Made by a program: the position numbers and the translations under genes. The notes beneath the pieces were generated by a model. The model did no database searches. It was not told the origin of the DNA and saw nothing but the letters and a program-made list of their open reading frames with translations. From assembly GCA_944385705.1 (NCBI GenBank), contig CALWYF010000021.1:1-39246 (forward strand): 39,246 nucleotides of DNA. Direction: 5' to 3'. Shown here piece by piece: positions 1 to 8,215 of this stretch (positions are counted from its first letter, which is position 1; each line of letters opens with the position of its first letter). This stretch comes from an uncultured Oscillospiraceae bacterium (GTDB taxonomy: Bacteria; Bacillota; Clostridia; Oscillospirales; Oscillospiraceae).

Positions 1-40
1 CCCCTGATGTAGTTCTATTTTCCTACATCAGGGGGATTTT
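1..40 (+). terminator. Rho-independent terminator of an upstream gene
   Basis: A 12-bp perfect stem, CCCCTGATGTAG (1-12) with CTACATCAGGGG (23-34), is followed by GGATTTT. It would end a plus-strand gene lying to the left of the window, so the dehydrogenase at 128 probably has its own promoter between 41 and 127, where I see no convincing -35/-10 pair. Confidence 0.75.
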
Positions 41-127
41 GTCTATTGTCCGTTTTTACTGGTTCAGTTCAAACAGCCGTCCCGGGGGCTTTGCACTTAT
101 TAATTACAGGCAAAGGAAGTAACAGGA

Positions 128-1582
128 ATGGAGAGATACGGAAAACTGAGCCCGGAGCTCATGGAAGAGCTGAGGGCCATAGTGGGCAAAGAGCGCTTCT
201 TTACAGGAGAGGATATTGACCCCAATTACAGCCACGACGAAATGCCCATATACGGCAGCCACATGCCGGAGGCGGTGTGCGAGGTAGAGAGCACCCGGGA
301 AGTGTCGGAGATACTGAAGCTGTGCAATGAACAGAGGATACCGGTGACGCCCCGAGGGGCAGGCACCGGCCTCGTGGGCGGAGCCGTGCCTCTGCTGGGG
401 GGACTGGTCATCTCCACGGTGAGAATGAATAAGATACTGGACTATGACATGAAGAATCTTTGCGTTCGCACCCAGGTGGGAGTGCTGCTCCAGGACCTGG
501 CTGCCGACGCGGCGGCTCACGGGCTGTTCTATCCCCCGGACCCGGGTGAAAAAACCGCCACTGTGGGCGGCAATGTGGCCACCAATGCGGGAGGTATGCG
601 GGCAGTGAAATACGGCGTGACACGGGACTATGTGCTGGCCATGACCGTGGTGCTGCCTACGGGAGAGATACTGGAGCTGGGCAAGGCGGTGTGCAAGAGC
701 AGCTCCGGCTACAGCCTTCTGCAGCTCATGTGCGGCTCCGAAGGTACCCTGGGCATGATCACGGAGCTGACGCTGAAGCTGGTGCCTGCGCCGCCCCACG
801 ATGTCTCCCTGCTTATGCCTTTTGAGAATCTGGCGGACGCCATTGCCTCGGTACCGGAGATAAAGCTTGCCAAGCTGGACCCTCAGTCCATAGAGTTCAT
901 GGACGCAGATATAGTGCGCTCCTCCGCCGCCTTTACCGGAAATTCAATATTCCCCCAGAAGCTTGAGGGCCGGGAAGTGGGAGGCTGCATACTGGTGACC
1001 CTGGTGGGAAACAGCGAGGATGAGCTGTACGAGAAGATGGACAGGCTCAACGAGGTGGCGGAAAAGGCCGGGGCCATAGACCTGCTGGTGATAGACACGC
1101 CTAACCTGAAAAAGGCGGTGTGGTCTGCCCGCAGCTCTTTCCTTACCGCAATAGAGGCGGACACTAAGCTGGTGGACGAGCTGGACGTGGTGGTGCCGGT
1201 GGACAAGATAGCGGAATTTCTGGTATACACCCGGCAGGTGGGAGAGGAGCAGGGACTGTACGTTCGCAACTTCGGCCATGCCGGGGACGGGAATCTGCAT
1301 ATCTACTGTTGCTCAAACACCATGACGGAGGAGGAATTTATTCCCCGGGTAAAAGCTGTCATGGACAAGTGCTACAGCAAATGTGCCCAGTTCGGCGGCC
1401 AGGTATCCGGAGAACACGCCATAGGCCATGCCAAGAAGGAATACCTGAGAGAGTCGGTAGGCGACACGGCATTCCGGCTCATGGCTCAGATAAAGAAGGT
1501 ATTCGACCCCAACATGATACTGAACCCAGGCAAGGTATGCACCTATACTGAAACAGAGAAGGGGGAGGACAAAGATGCTTAA
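128..1582 (+). CDS. FAD-linked 2-hydroxyacid dehydrogenase (GlcD / Etf-linked lactate dehydrogenase type)
   Basis: A 484-aa flavoprotein of the GlcD/D-lactate dehydrogenase family, which oxidises a 2-hydroxyacid such as lactate or glycolate. The FAD-binding PCMH domain is visible at about residues 45-220, with PRGAGTG at 75-81 and GGNVATNAGG at 147-156. The C-terminal FAD-oxidase domain has the metal/substrate histidine motif NFGHAGDGNLH and ends with the conserved SGEHAIGHAKK segment. The ORF overlaps etfB by 8 bp and etfA follows, so the electron acceptor is almost certainly the encoded Etf rather than oxygen or a quinone. In Acetobacterium woodii a homologous Ldh/EtfAB complex couples lactate oxidation to NAD+ reduction at the expense of reduced ferredoxin. 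Whether this one also confurcates electrons cannot be read from the sequence, and the exact substrate is not determined. Confidence 0.88.
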   Translation: MERYGKLSPELMEELRAIVGKERFFTGEDIDPNYSHDEMPIYGSHMPEAVCEVESTREVSEILKLCNEQRIPVTPRGAGTGLVGGAVPLLGGLVISTVRMNKILDYDMKNLCVRTQVGVLLQDLAADAAAHGLFYPPDPGEKTATVGGNVATNAGGMRAVKYGVTRDYVLAMTVVLPTGEILELGKAVCKSSSGYSLLQLMCGSEGTLGMITELTLKLVPAPPHDVSLLMPFENLADAIASVPEIKLAKLDPQSIEFMDADIVRSSAAFTGNSIFPQKLEGREVGGCILVTLVGNSEDELYEKMDRLNEVAEKAGAIDLLVIDTPNLKKAVWSARSSFLTAIEADTKLVDELDVVVPVDKIAEFLVYTRQVGEEQGLYVRNFGHAGDGNLHIYCCSNTMTEEEFIPRVKAVMDKCYSKCAQFGGQVSGEHAIGHAKKEYLRESVGDTAFRLMAQIKKVFDPNMILNPGKVCTYTETEKGEDKDA

Positions 1583-2375
1583 AATCCTGGTATGCGTAAA
1601 GCAGGTGCCGGACATAGATCTGGTGAAGATGGACCCGGAGACCGGCAATCTGGTGAGAGACGGAGTCCCCTCCATGATGAACCCTCTGGACATGAACGCC
1701 CTTGAGGCGGCTCTGCGGCTGAAGGAAGATATGGGCGGGGAGATAACTGCCATCACCATGGGACCGCCGGCAGCAGAGGCGGTGCTGAGGGAGTGTCTGG
1801 CTCTGGGCGCAGACAGGGCGGTGCTGGTGACGGGCCGGGAGTTCGGCGGGGCCGACACCCTGTCCACCAGCTATGTCATAGCCAAGGCGGCTCTGCAGCT
1901 GGGGAGCTACGACCTGATCTTCTGCGGCAAGGAGACCCTGGACGGGGCCACGGGGCAGATGGGCAGTCAGCTGGCGGAGCGCTTCGGCTCCAGCCAGGTC
2001 ACCTCCATGTCCCTTATAAAAAGCCTTGATATGGAAAAGGGCAGCATTGTAGTGGAAAGGGAAGTGGAGAAGGGCGTGGAGACTATAGAAGCCCGGATAC
2101 CCTGCCTGTTCACGGTTGAAAAGACAAATTACCAGCCCAGGCTGCCAAACTACCGGGGAAAGAAAGCGGCCCGGACAGCGGAGATAATCACTCTGGGGCC
2201 TGGGGACATTGAGGGGCTGGACGCAAAGCTCATAGGTGTTCCGGGCTCGGGCACCATAGTGCCCAGGATATATCCCCCCGTGCTGCCGGAGGCGGGTCAG
2301 ATAATAGACGAGGGCAGCGCCGCAGCTTCGGCAGTGAAGCTCTGCGCCATATTGGCCGCTGAGGGCCGTATATGA
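1575..2375 (+). CDS. etfB: Electron transfer flavoprotein, beta subunit
   Basis: A 266-aa EtfB, the small Etf subunit that binds AMP or, in bifurcating forms, a second FAD. It opens with the typical ILVCVKQVPD strand and has the family DGATGQMGSQLAERFG nucleotide-binding segment near residues 122-137. The start ATG at 1575 lies inside the end of the dehydrogenase gene and is served by GGGAGG 6 nt upstream, so the two are translationally coupled. With the dehydrogenase before it and EtfA after it, this gene supplies the electron carrier for hydroxyacid oxidation. Isoleucine is mostly encoded by ATA here, as in most genes of this window. Confidence 0.93.
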   Translation: MLKILVCVKQVPDIDLVKMDPETGNLVRDGVPSMMNPLDMNALEAALRLKEDMGGEITAITMGPPAAEAVLRECLALGADRAVLVTGREFGGADTLSTSYVIAKAALQLGSYDLIFCGKETLDGATGQMGSQLAERFGSSQVTSMSLIKSLDMEKGSIVVEREVEKGVETIEARIPCLFTVEKTNYQPRLPNYRGKKAARTAEIITLGPGDIEGLDAKLIGVPGSGTIVPRIYPPVLPEAGQIIDEGSAAASAVKLCAILAAEGRI

Positions 2376-2388
2376 GGGGGTGAGTCTT

Positions 2389-3393
2389 ATGGACAAAAGA
2401 GATTATAAAAACATCTGGGTGTACATAGAGAAGAATGACGAGCAGATAGAGCCGGTGAGCCTGGAGCTGTGCTGCGAGCTTCGCAAGCTCTGCGATGTGA
2501 CCGGGGACAAGCTGATGGCCGTGGTGCTGGGAGCCTGCCCGGAGGCGGAGCTGGAGAAGGTAAAGAACTGCGGCGTGGACGGCTTTATCCACGTAGAGGG
2601 CACAGGCTACGATTATTATAACACTGAGGCCTATGCCAACGCCTTCACCGTCCTGTCGGAAAAGTACAGGCCTTCGGCCATATTTGTGGGAGGCACGGTG
2701 AACGGACGGGACTTTGCACCCAGGTTTGCGGTGCGGCTGAATACCGGCTGTACCTCCGACGCCATGGAGCTGGTGTATGATGAGAAGACCGGGGACATTG
2801 AGTTTATAGAGCCGGCGGTGGGCGGAAAGATAATGGCGGTGATCACCCTGCCGGTGCTGCGGCCCCAGATAGGCACCATACGCCCGGGCACCTTCAGATA
2901 TGAGCCCGCAGGGGCCAAAGCCGATGTAGAGCATATATATGAGCGGATAGATTTCCCCGTTGAGGATATCCGTACTAAGATACTCGGCTTTACCCCCGCC
3001 GAATCGGACTCCCAGCTGGACATATCCGATGCGGAGGTTATAGTGTGCGTAGGCAACGGACTGAAGGACGAGGCCAGCCTGGGGCGCTACCGGGAGCTGG
3101 CGGAGCTGCTGGGAGGAAAGATAGGCTGCACCCGGCCCCTGTTTGACCGGGGTATACTGCCCTACAAATTGCAGATAGGCCAGTCTGGCGTGATGGTGAA
3201 GCCGAAGCTCTTCCTGTCCTTTGGCGTTTCCGGAGCAGTGAACCATGTGGCGGGAGTGGATGCGGAACTCTTCGTGGCTGTGAACAAGCGGGCCGACGCC
3301 CAGATATTCAACTACTGCGACTACGGCATTGTGGGAGATATGGACCAGGTCTGTGATGCAATGATCGCCGAGATAAAAAGAATGAGAAGCTGA
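2389..3393 (+). CDS. etfA: Electron transfer flavoprotein, alpha subunit
   Basis: A 334-aa EtfA. The C-terminal FAD domain carries the family blocks CTRPLFDRGILPY, GQSGVMVKPKL, FGVSGAVNHVAGV and NYCDYGIVGD. The usual signature has Gln before His (GAxQHxxGM); here it is Asn-His and the following Met is Val, a mild departure. I start at ATG 2389 because GAGGGGG (2374-2380) lies 8 nt before it; an in-frame GTG at 2380 falls inside that ribosome binding site. There is no N-terminal ferredoxin extension with CxxCxxC motifs, unlike LctC of A. woodii, so the complex would take ferredoxin electrons, if at all, without a fused Fe-S domain. Last gene of the three-gene operon, with 13 bp after etfB. Confidence 0.93.
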   Translation: MDKRDYKNIWVYIEKNDEQIEPVSLELCCELRKLCDVTGDKLMAVVLGACPEAELEKVKNCGVDGFIHVEGTGYDYYNTEAYANAFTVLSEKYRPSAIFVGGTVNGRDFAPRFAVRLNTGCTSDAMELVYDEKTGDIEFIEPAVGGKIMAVITLPVLRPQIGTIRPGTFRYEPAGAKADVEHIYERIDFPVEDIRTKILGFTPAESDSQLDISDAEVIVCVGNGLKDEASLGRYRELAELLGGKIGCTRPLFDRGILPYKLQIGQSGVMVKPKLFLSFGVSGAVNHVAGVDAELFVAVNKRADAQIFNYCDYGIVGDMDQVCDAMIAEIKRMRS

Positions 3394-3484
3394 TAAGCGG
3401 ATAGAGCACAGCCCCCAAAACAGTGGCTGAATATATCTGAAAAAAGCTTCAAGTATATAAGCAAAAGAAAATATCCCTACCGGT

Positions 3485-3564
3485 ACAACAAAAAGAAGCG
3501 GCTCAAGCCTAAGCCTCCCGGAACGGTAATTACCGATAAGCGAGGAGTAAAGGACTTGAGCCGC
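3485..3564. terminator. Long nested inverted repeat between converging operons, probable terminator
   Basis: GCGGCTCAAG (3498-3507) pairs with CTTGAGCCGC (3555-3564); the stem extends by three more pairs after a bulged A. Inside the 47-nt loop is a perfect 12-bp palindrome, CGGTAATTACCG (3524-3535). Read on the minus strand, the stem is followed by TTCTTTTTG, which fits termination of the amidase operon. On the plus strand it is followed by TATAGTATTTT after etfA. The loop is unusually long for a plain terminator. The rest of 3394-3622 shows nothing else; the frame downstream of etfA stays open after two stop codons but has no start codon. Confidence 0.5.
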
Positions 3565-3622
3565 TATAGTATTTTAAACGGTAAAAGCAGAAACAGCCAT
3601 GACTGGGATAAAAGGCTGAGCT

Positions 3623-5041
3623 TTACAATTTTGGCGCTTTCCTGGCGTGGGTGGCCTGCTCGAAGGCATAGGCTGCGGCGATGAGGGTGGGCTCGCTGAA
3701 GGGCCTGCCCACGAAGGTGATGCCGAAGGGCATGTTGTCGGAGCTGTAGCCTGCGGGAACTATAATGGAGGGATAGCCGGAGATGGGGGAGCAGTCGGTG
3801 ATGCCGGGGCAGATAAGCACGTCCAGATTATTCTCGTCCATAAGCTTCAGCAGCCCTTCCTCCTGGGCTTCCCGCTGGCACTTGGCCTTGTCCAGTATAT
3901 ACTTGGGGTCGGTGCAGTTGCCGGAGGTGTTGTACTGGGCGTCCAGCAGGATGCTCATTCCGTACTTCAGACCCTCCTGGGGATGGGCACCGTAGTAATC
4001 TATCATGTCCTTCAGGCTGCGGCAGCGGAGGTGGGGATTGGAGGCCAGGTAGGCATTGAGGCACATCTTGAACTCGTAAAGCAGAACGGAGGCGTCGCTT
4101 CTCAGATGGGGGAGATTCACGTCCTGCACCAGCTCTGCGCCGCAGTCTGCCATAGCCTTGTAGGCCCTCTCGGCTATGTCCTTCTGCTCCTGGCTGAAGT
4201 CGTCGTAATAGCCCCGGTTTATGCCCAGACGCAGGCCCTTGAGGCCCTCCTTGTCCAGATAGGCGGTGTAATCTTCAGGGATGTCCCGGCACCAGGTGGA
4301 GGGGTCCTCCGGGTCCTCGCCCACGATGATGTTCAGCAGGGCGGCGGCGTCGGCCACGGTGCGGGTCATGGGCCCGGCGGTGTCCTGGGCGGTACAGATG
4401 GGGATGATGCCGGTCCTGCTCACCAGGCCCCGGCTGGGCTTGAGGCCCACGGTGCCGTTCATGTGGGAGGGCCAGATGATGGAGCCGTCGGTCTCGGTGC
4501 CTATGGCCAGGGTGCAGAGATTGGCGGACATGGCCACGGCGGAGCCGGAGCTGCTGCCCCACACGTCCCCCTCCGGGTTGTAGGGGTTTATCACCTGGCC
4601 GCCCCGGGAGCTGTAGCCGTTTTTCATGGTGTAGGACATGTAGTTTGCCAGCTCCGTCATGTTGGTCTTGCCCATGATGACAAGGCCGGCCTCCCGGAGC
4701 TTCTTCACTATCCATGCGTCGTAGGGGGCAAAGTTGTCGTCCAGGGCTATGGAGCCGGCGGTGGTGCGCATCTTGTCGTGGGTGTTTATATTGTCCTTGA
4801 TAAGGATGGGGATGCCGTGGAGAGGAGACCTGAGCTTGCCCTTGGCCCGCTCCCGGTCCATGGCCTCGGCTATATATACAGCGTCGGGGTTCAGCTCCAG
4901 AACGCTGTTGAGCTTGGGGCCGGACTTGTCGTAAAGGGCTATGCGCTCCATGTAATTGAGCACCAGCTGACGGGAGCTTATTTCACCGTCTGCAAGCATC
5001 TGGGAGATTTTTGCCACAGTCAGCTCTTCCATGTTGATCAT
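3623..5041 (-). CDS. Amidase-signature family amidohydrolase
   Basis: A 472-aa enzyme of the amidase-signature family (GatA/AtzF/fatty-acid-amide type), which hydrolyses a carboxamide to acid and ammonia through a Ser-cisSer-Lys triad. The Lys lies in HGIPILIKDNI, the glycine/serine stretch reads WGSSSGSAVAMSA, and the nucleophile segment is GTETDGSI. I choose ATG 5041 rather than the longer frame starting at 5056 because GGAGG sits 8 nt before 5041 and an M20 stop codon lies just ahead. It is the last gene of the symporter operon, 17 bp after the M20 hydrolase. The lack of gatB or gatC nearby and the catabolic context argue against a tRNA amidotransferase role. Its substrate is unknown; an amide or N-acyl compound imported by the symporter is my inference. 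Confidence 0.88.
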   Translation of the reverse strand: MINMEELTVAKISQMLADGEISSRQLVLNYMERIALYDKSGPKLNSVLELNPDAVYIAEAMDRERAKGKLRSPLHGIPILIKDNINTHDKMRTTAGSIALDDNFAPYDAWIVKKLREAGLVIMGKTNMTELANYMSYTMKNGYSSRGGQVINPYNPEGDVWGSSSGSAVAMSANLCTLAIGTETDGSIIWPSHMNGTVGLKPSRGLVSRTGIIPICTAQDTAGPMTRTVADAAALLNIIVGEDPEDPSTWCRDIPEDYTAYLDKEGLKGLRLGINRGYYDDFSQEQKDIAERAYKAMADCGAELVQDVNLPHLRSDASVLLYEFKMCLNAYLASNPHLRCRSLKDMIDYYGAHPQEGLKYGMSILLDAQYNTSGNCTDPKYILDKAKCQREAQEEGLLKLMDENNLDVLICPGITDCSPISGYPSIIVPAGYSSDNMPFGITFVGRPFSEPTLIAAAYAFEQATHARKAPKL

Positions 5042-5058
5042 ATTGCTGTCCTCCATTT

Positions 5059-6225
5059 CTATATCTGATGTGTTTCCTTCAGGTATATCCCCAGATAGAG
5101 CTTCAGGGCAACACTCAGGGCGGACTCGTCCAGCCTGAACATTTTGTTGTGCAGGGGATATACGGCGCCGATGTCCTCGTTTCTGATACCCACCCGGAAA
5201 AAGGCTCCGGGAACTTTCTGGAGATATCTGGCGAAATCCTCGCCCACGGGAGTGGGGGGTATTTCGCTTATAGGGATGTTCAACTGTTCCGACACCGCGA
5301 TCACCGTGTCCACAGGGGCGTCGTGGTTTACAACGGGAGGATATCCGTACTGGATATCCACATTCTCCCGGACGCCGTAAATTGCGGCGCAGTGGGCGGC
5401 TATTTCCTTTATCTTGCTGAAGATCAGCTTTGCCGTCTCCGGCTCATAGGTCCTGACGGTGCCCTCCATCTTCACGGTCTCGGGAATGATGTTGTAGGTC
5501 TCGCCGCCGTGGATCTTGCACACGCTGATGACGGCGTTGTTGATGGGGGAAACGAAACGGCTCATCACGGCGTTTATCTGGGTGATGGCAGAGGCCGCCG
5601 CAGATACGGTATCCATGGCCTCATAGGGCCGGGAGCCGTGGCCGCCCTGGCCGCTGAAATCTATAAAGAAGGCGTCGGAGGCCGCCATGTATTTTCCGTG
5701 GCGTACCCCGGCAGTGCCTACGGGCAGCTCCTCGGAGACGTGGAAGCCGTAAATCTCCGTCACCCCATCCAGACAGCCGTCCTCTATCATGGGGCCCGCC
5801 CCTCCGGGGGGCAGCTCCTCGGCGTACTGGAAAATGAACTGAGCGTCGCACTTGAGCAGTTCCGGATGCTGCTTTAAAATCCGGGCAAAGCTCAGCAGGG
5901 CCGAGGCGTGAAAGTCGTGGCCGCAGGCGTGCATAACGCCGGGATTTTCCGATCTGTATTCCAGCCCTTCCGGCTCCTGTATGGGCAGAGCGTCAAAGTC
6001 TCCCCTGAAGGCTATGCAGCGGGAAGAATCGGCCCCTTTGAGCCGGGCAACTACGCCGTTGAGGCCGCATATCCGGTATTCTATTCCGGCAGCCTCCAGC
6101 TGGGAGCATATGTAATCCCGGGTCTCCTCCTCGTGAAAGGAGAGGCAGGGGTGCCGATGAATGTACCTGCGGAATTTGATTGTGTTCTCTATCTCTTCAG
6201 AGACACACCGGTCTATGAGATCCAT
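5059..6225 (-). CDS. M20 family metallo-amidohydrolase (aminoacylase/carboxypeptidase type)
   Basis: A 388-aa M20D-type peptidase that removes acyl or aminoacyl groups from an amino acid. Family motifs are visible: FRGDFDALPIQE, the metal-binding HACGHDFHAS, and QYAEELPPGGA with the catalytic Glu. The dimerisation domain follows (GQGGHGSRPYEAMDTV). I use ATG 6225, which has AGGAAGG upstream; a TTG start at 6258 would place the first 11 codons over that ribosome binding site. The gene lies between a microprotein (73 bp upstream) and the amidase. Two hydrolases of amide bonds next to one symporter suggest that an N-acylated or amide-linked nutrient is imported and then split in two steps. The substrate cannot be named from the sequence. 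Confidence 0.88.
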   Translation of the reverse strand: MDLIDRCVSEEIENTIKFRRYIHRHPCLSFHEEETRDYICSQLEAAGIEYRICGLNGVVARLKGADSSRCIAFRGDFDALPIQEPEGLEYRSENPGVMHACGHDFHASALLSFARILKQHPELLKCDAQFIFQYAEELPPGGAGPMIEDGCLDGVTEIYGFHVSEELPVGTAGVRHGKYMAASDAFFIDFSGQGGHGSRPYEAMDTVSAAASAITQINAVMSRFVSPINNAVISVCKIHGGETYNIIPETVKMEGTVRTYEPETAKLIFSKIKEIAAHCAAIYGVRENVDIQYGYPPVVNHDAPVDTVIAVSEQLNIPISEIPPTPVGEDFARYLQKVPGAFFRVGIRNEDIGAVYPLHNKMFRLDESALSVALKLYLGIYLKETHQI

Positions 6226-6298
6226 TGAGTTTCGTCTTCCTTCCTGAAAAAGGGACAAGCCGGAGGCTTGCCCCTTTTTAAATTTGCCGGGTTAGAGT

Positions 6299-6433
6299 TT
6301 ACCAGAGAGTGTGGTTCTTCCACTCTTTTGCCAGTATGGCCAGAAGCAAAGCAACGGTGCCGGCAAGCCCTGCCATAACGATGTATATGATGGCTGAAAA
6401 CACAGCCTGGGACATATAGAATACGGGTTCCAT
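6299..6433 (-). CDS. Membrane microprotein downstream of the symporter (44 aa)
   Basis: A 44-codon ORF beginning MEPVFYMSQAVFS and ending AKEWKNHTLW. It has one hydrophobic helix at about residues 11-35 followed by a short basic/aromatic tail, the layout of a single-pass inner-membrane microprotein. It is read from ATG 6433 with AAAGGAG 11 nt upstream, begins 19 bp after the symporter stop codon, and lies on the same strand in the same operon. Small subunits of this kind are known beside other sodium-coupled carriers (for example MetS beside the NSS carrier MetP), so an accessory or stabilising role for the symporter is a reasonable inference. I do not recognise the sequence as a named family. 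Confidence 0.65.
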   Translation of the reverse strand: MEPVFYMSQAVFSAIIYIVMAGLAGTVALLLAILAKEWKNHTLW

Positions 6434-6452
6434 TTAAGCTGTTGCTCCTTTC

Positions 6453-7892
6453 TTATTTGTTGGAAATGGCGCTGACCTGCTCATCCAGCTGGTCAAAGCT
6501 GAAGCTGGTGTCCGGGGAGAGCTTGGTGCCGATGCTGATTATCACAAGGCCCACCAGAGCGGAGACCACAGGGGCGGCGTAGGAGGAGATGCTGAAGTAG
6601 GCAACCAGGCCCAGACCTACGCTGCATATCATGGCCACCAGTACGGCGGTGCGGTTCACCCGGCTGTTGTAGATGCCCATGGCTATGGGCCAGATAGTGG
6701 CTGCAACGGCGGAGCCGGTGAGGTACAGCACCTGGTACATGCTGGCCGGCTGGTTCCACACCAGGATGACAGTGACAACGGCCATGCCCACGATGGTGTA
6801 GCGCACGTACTTGACTATCTGCTCGTCGGAAGCGTTGGGCTTGAAGGCCCGCTTGTAGATATCCTGCACCAGCAGGTTGGAGGAAGCTGTGAGCACGGAG
6901 CTGACGGTGGAGGCCAGGGCACTGTAGATGATGATGAGCACCAGCACGGAACCGGCAGGTCCAAGCAGCTTACTTACAACGATGGGGAAGACCATGTTGA
7001 CCTGGGGCACCACATAGCCCTCGGCCACGGCCACGAAGGCCAGGGAACCGGCTATGATAGGCACGGTGGTCCAGATAAGACCGCTGAGAATGAAGGAGCG
7101 GAAGGTGACCTTCTCCTTGGCTGCATATATACGCTGCCACCAGATGTTGCTGTGGAATATCTCGCCGGTGGCAAAGAGGAAGTTGCTGCCCAGATACATG
7201 ATGCCCACGCCGGACAGAATGTTCATGAGCTCGGGCTTGTTGGTCATGACTCCGTCATAGACCTGAGCGGGGCTGAACTTGAAGAAAGCCAGGACAGCGG
7301 TGACAAGCAGCATGACCAGAATGAGCATGGCCATGATGAAGTCGGTGGAAAGAATGGCCTTCAGACCGCCCTTGAGGGTGTACACGGTGCAGACCACCAT
7401 GATGAGCAGCATGCCGATGTGGTACTCCAGACCGGAGAGGGACTGGAGCAGGATGCCGCCGGCCATGGCCTGGGTCATCAGAAAGCCCACGAAGTACCAG
7501 GCGGAGATGAGCAGGAACACTATCCAAACGGCCTTGCCGTAGCGGCAGCGGACAAAGTCGCCGCTGGTGCAGCCGTGGGGCATGATCTTCTTTATCCGTA
7601 GGGCCAGCGGGGCAAAGATGCAAAGGCTCAGTCCGGCCACGGCGTAGCCGAAGCAGGCCAGGATTCCTATGGTGTAGCCCTGTTCCGGGGCGGACATGGT
7701 GGTGTTGCCGGTTACCCAGGCGGCTATAAGAGTGGCGGTGCTGAGAGCAAGGCCCACGTTGCGGCCTGCGTAAAGAAAATCGTTTGAGTCCTTCTTTATA
7801 CGTTTGCCTATAAAGAAACCGAATGACAGAAGCATTACGGAAAGGGCGCCTACTATGACCAGCGCCAGGGGTGCAGAAATGAATACTTCCAC
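6453..7892 (-). CDS. Sodium:solute symporter (SSS family)
   Basis: A 479-aa polytopic membrane protein of the SSS family with about 13 hydrophobic segments. The N-terminal part has the family pattern around SNDFLYAGRNVGLALSTATL and AAWVTGNTTMSAPEQGY; later blocks include GGLKAILSTDFIMA and SSVLTASSNLLVQDIYKR. The start is a GTG at 7892, 7 nt after GGGAGG. It probably imports an organic nutrient with Na+. The operon also contains an M20 hydrolase and an amidase, so the cargo is likely an acylated amino acid, amide or ureide. One microprotein gene lies on each side (6299-6433 and 7922-8053). Transcription comes from the region shared with the divergent LysR gene. Confidence 0.88.
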   Translation of the reverse strand: MEVFISAPLALVIVGALSVMLLSFGFFIGKRIKKDSNDFLYAGRNVGLALSTATLIAAWVTGNTTMSAPEQGYTIGILACFGYAVAGLSLCIFAPLALRIKKIMPHGCTSGDFVRCRYGKAVWIVFLLISAWYFVGFLMTQAMAGGILLQSLSGLEYHIGMLLIMVVCTVYTLKGGLKAILSTDFIMAMLILVMLLVTAVLAFFKFSPAQVYDGVMTNKPELMNILSGVGIMYLGSNFLFATGEIFHSNIWWQRIYAAKEKVTFRSFILSGLIWTTVPIIAGSLAFVAVAEGYVVPQVNMVFPIVVSKLLGPAGSVLVLIIIYSALASTVSSVLTASSNLLVQDIYKRAFKPNASDEQIVKYVRYTIVGMAVVTVILVWNQPASMYQVLYLTGSAVAATIWPIAMGIYNSRVNRTAVLVAMICSVGLGLVAYFSISSYAAPVVSALVGLVIISIGTKLSPDTSFSFDQLDEQVSAISNK

Positions 7893-7921
7893 AATTTTTC
7901 CTCCCTTTTATCTTGAGATGT

Positions 7922-8053
7922 TTAGTTTTCTTCCTCGTCCTTGCCGGGCGCAGTGATCTTGTACTTCCTGTTGCCGTGGACAACGTATCCCACCAGACCG
8001 GCGGAAATACATACGCCCAGACAGAATATCAGGACCGATACTCCGTAAGCCAT
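7922..8053 (-). CDS. Membrane microprotein upstream of the symporter (43 aa)
   Basis: A 43-codon ORF beginning MAYGVSVLIFCLGVCIS and ending in a charged tail, TAPGKDEEEN. It has one hydrophobic helix at about residues 3-25 and a cytoplasm-type basic stretch HGNRKYKI. The ribosome binding site AGGAGG lies 6 nt before ATG 8053, the best one in this operon. It is the first gene of the operon, 29 bp before the symporter GTG. The size and layout match proteins annotated as small accessory proteins of SSS symporters, but I cannot confirm membership without a profile search. The strong ribosome binding site argues that it is translated. Confidence 0.72.
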   Translation of the reverse strand: MAYGVSVLIFCLGVCISAGLVGYVVHGNRKYKITAPGKDEEEN

Positions 8054-8215
8054 GGATATCCTCCTCTCTACCCAGATTCCTAAAAACTCTTTACTCCTCA
8101 GTAATATAAATATTATACATAAAACAGTAATATTGTTTTAATATAAAAGCTGTATGTTGATATATAAAATTGTATATGTTATCCTGGGAAGAGATAATGA
8201 AAAGGAGGCAAGGCC
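8054..8215. promoter_or_regulatory. Divergent promoter region between the symporter operon and its LysR regulator
   Basis: An AT-rich spacer between divergent starts. For the LysR gene, TTGATA (8157-8162) and TATCCT (8180-8185) are 17 bp apart, with AAAGGAGG before the ATG. For the symporter operon, a TATAAT hexamer lies on the minus strand at 8112-8117 without a good -35. A dyad AAAACA (8121-8126) / TGTTTT (8134-8139) with a 7-nt centre lies where a LysR-type activator would bind upstream of the minus-strand -10. Confidence 0.55.

Noticed and set aside
3394-3622. Open frame continuing in the etfA frame after two stop codons
   Set aside because: It is rich in Lys, Ser and Tyr, has no usable start codon or ribosome binding site before the amidase gene, and covers an inverted repeat. 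A read-through or broken gene is not supported.
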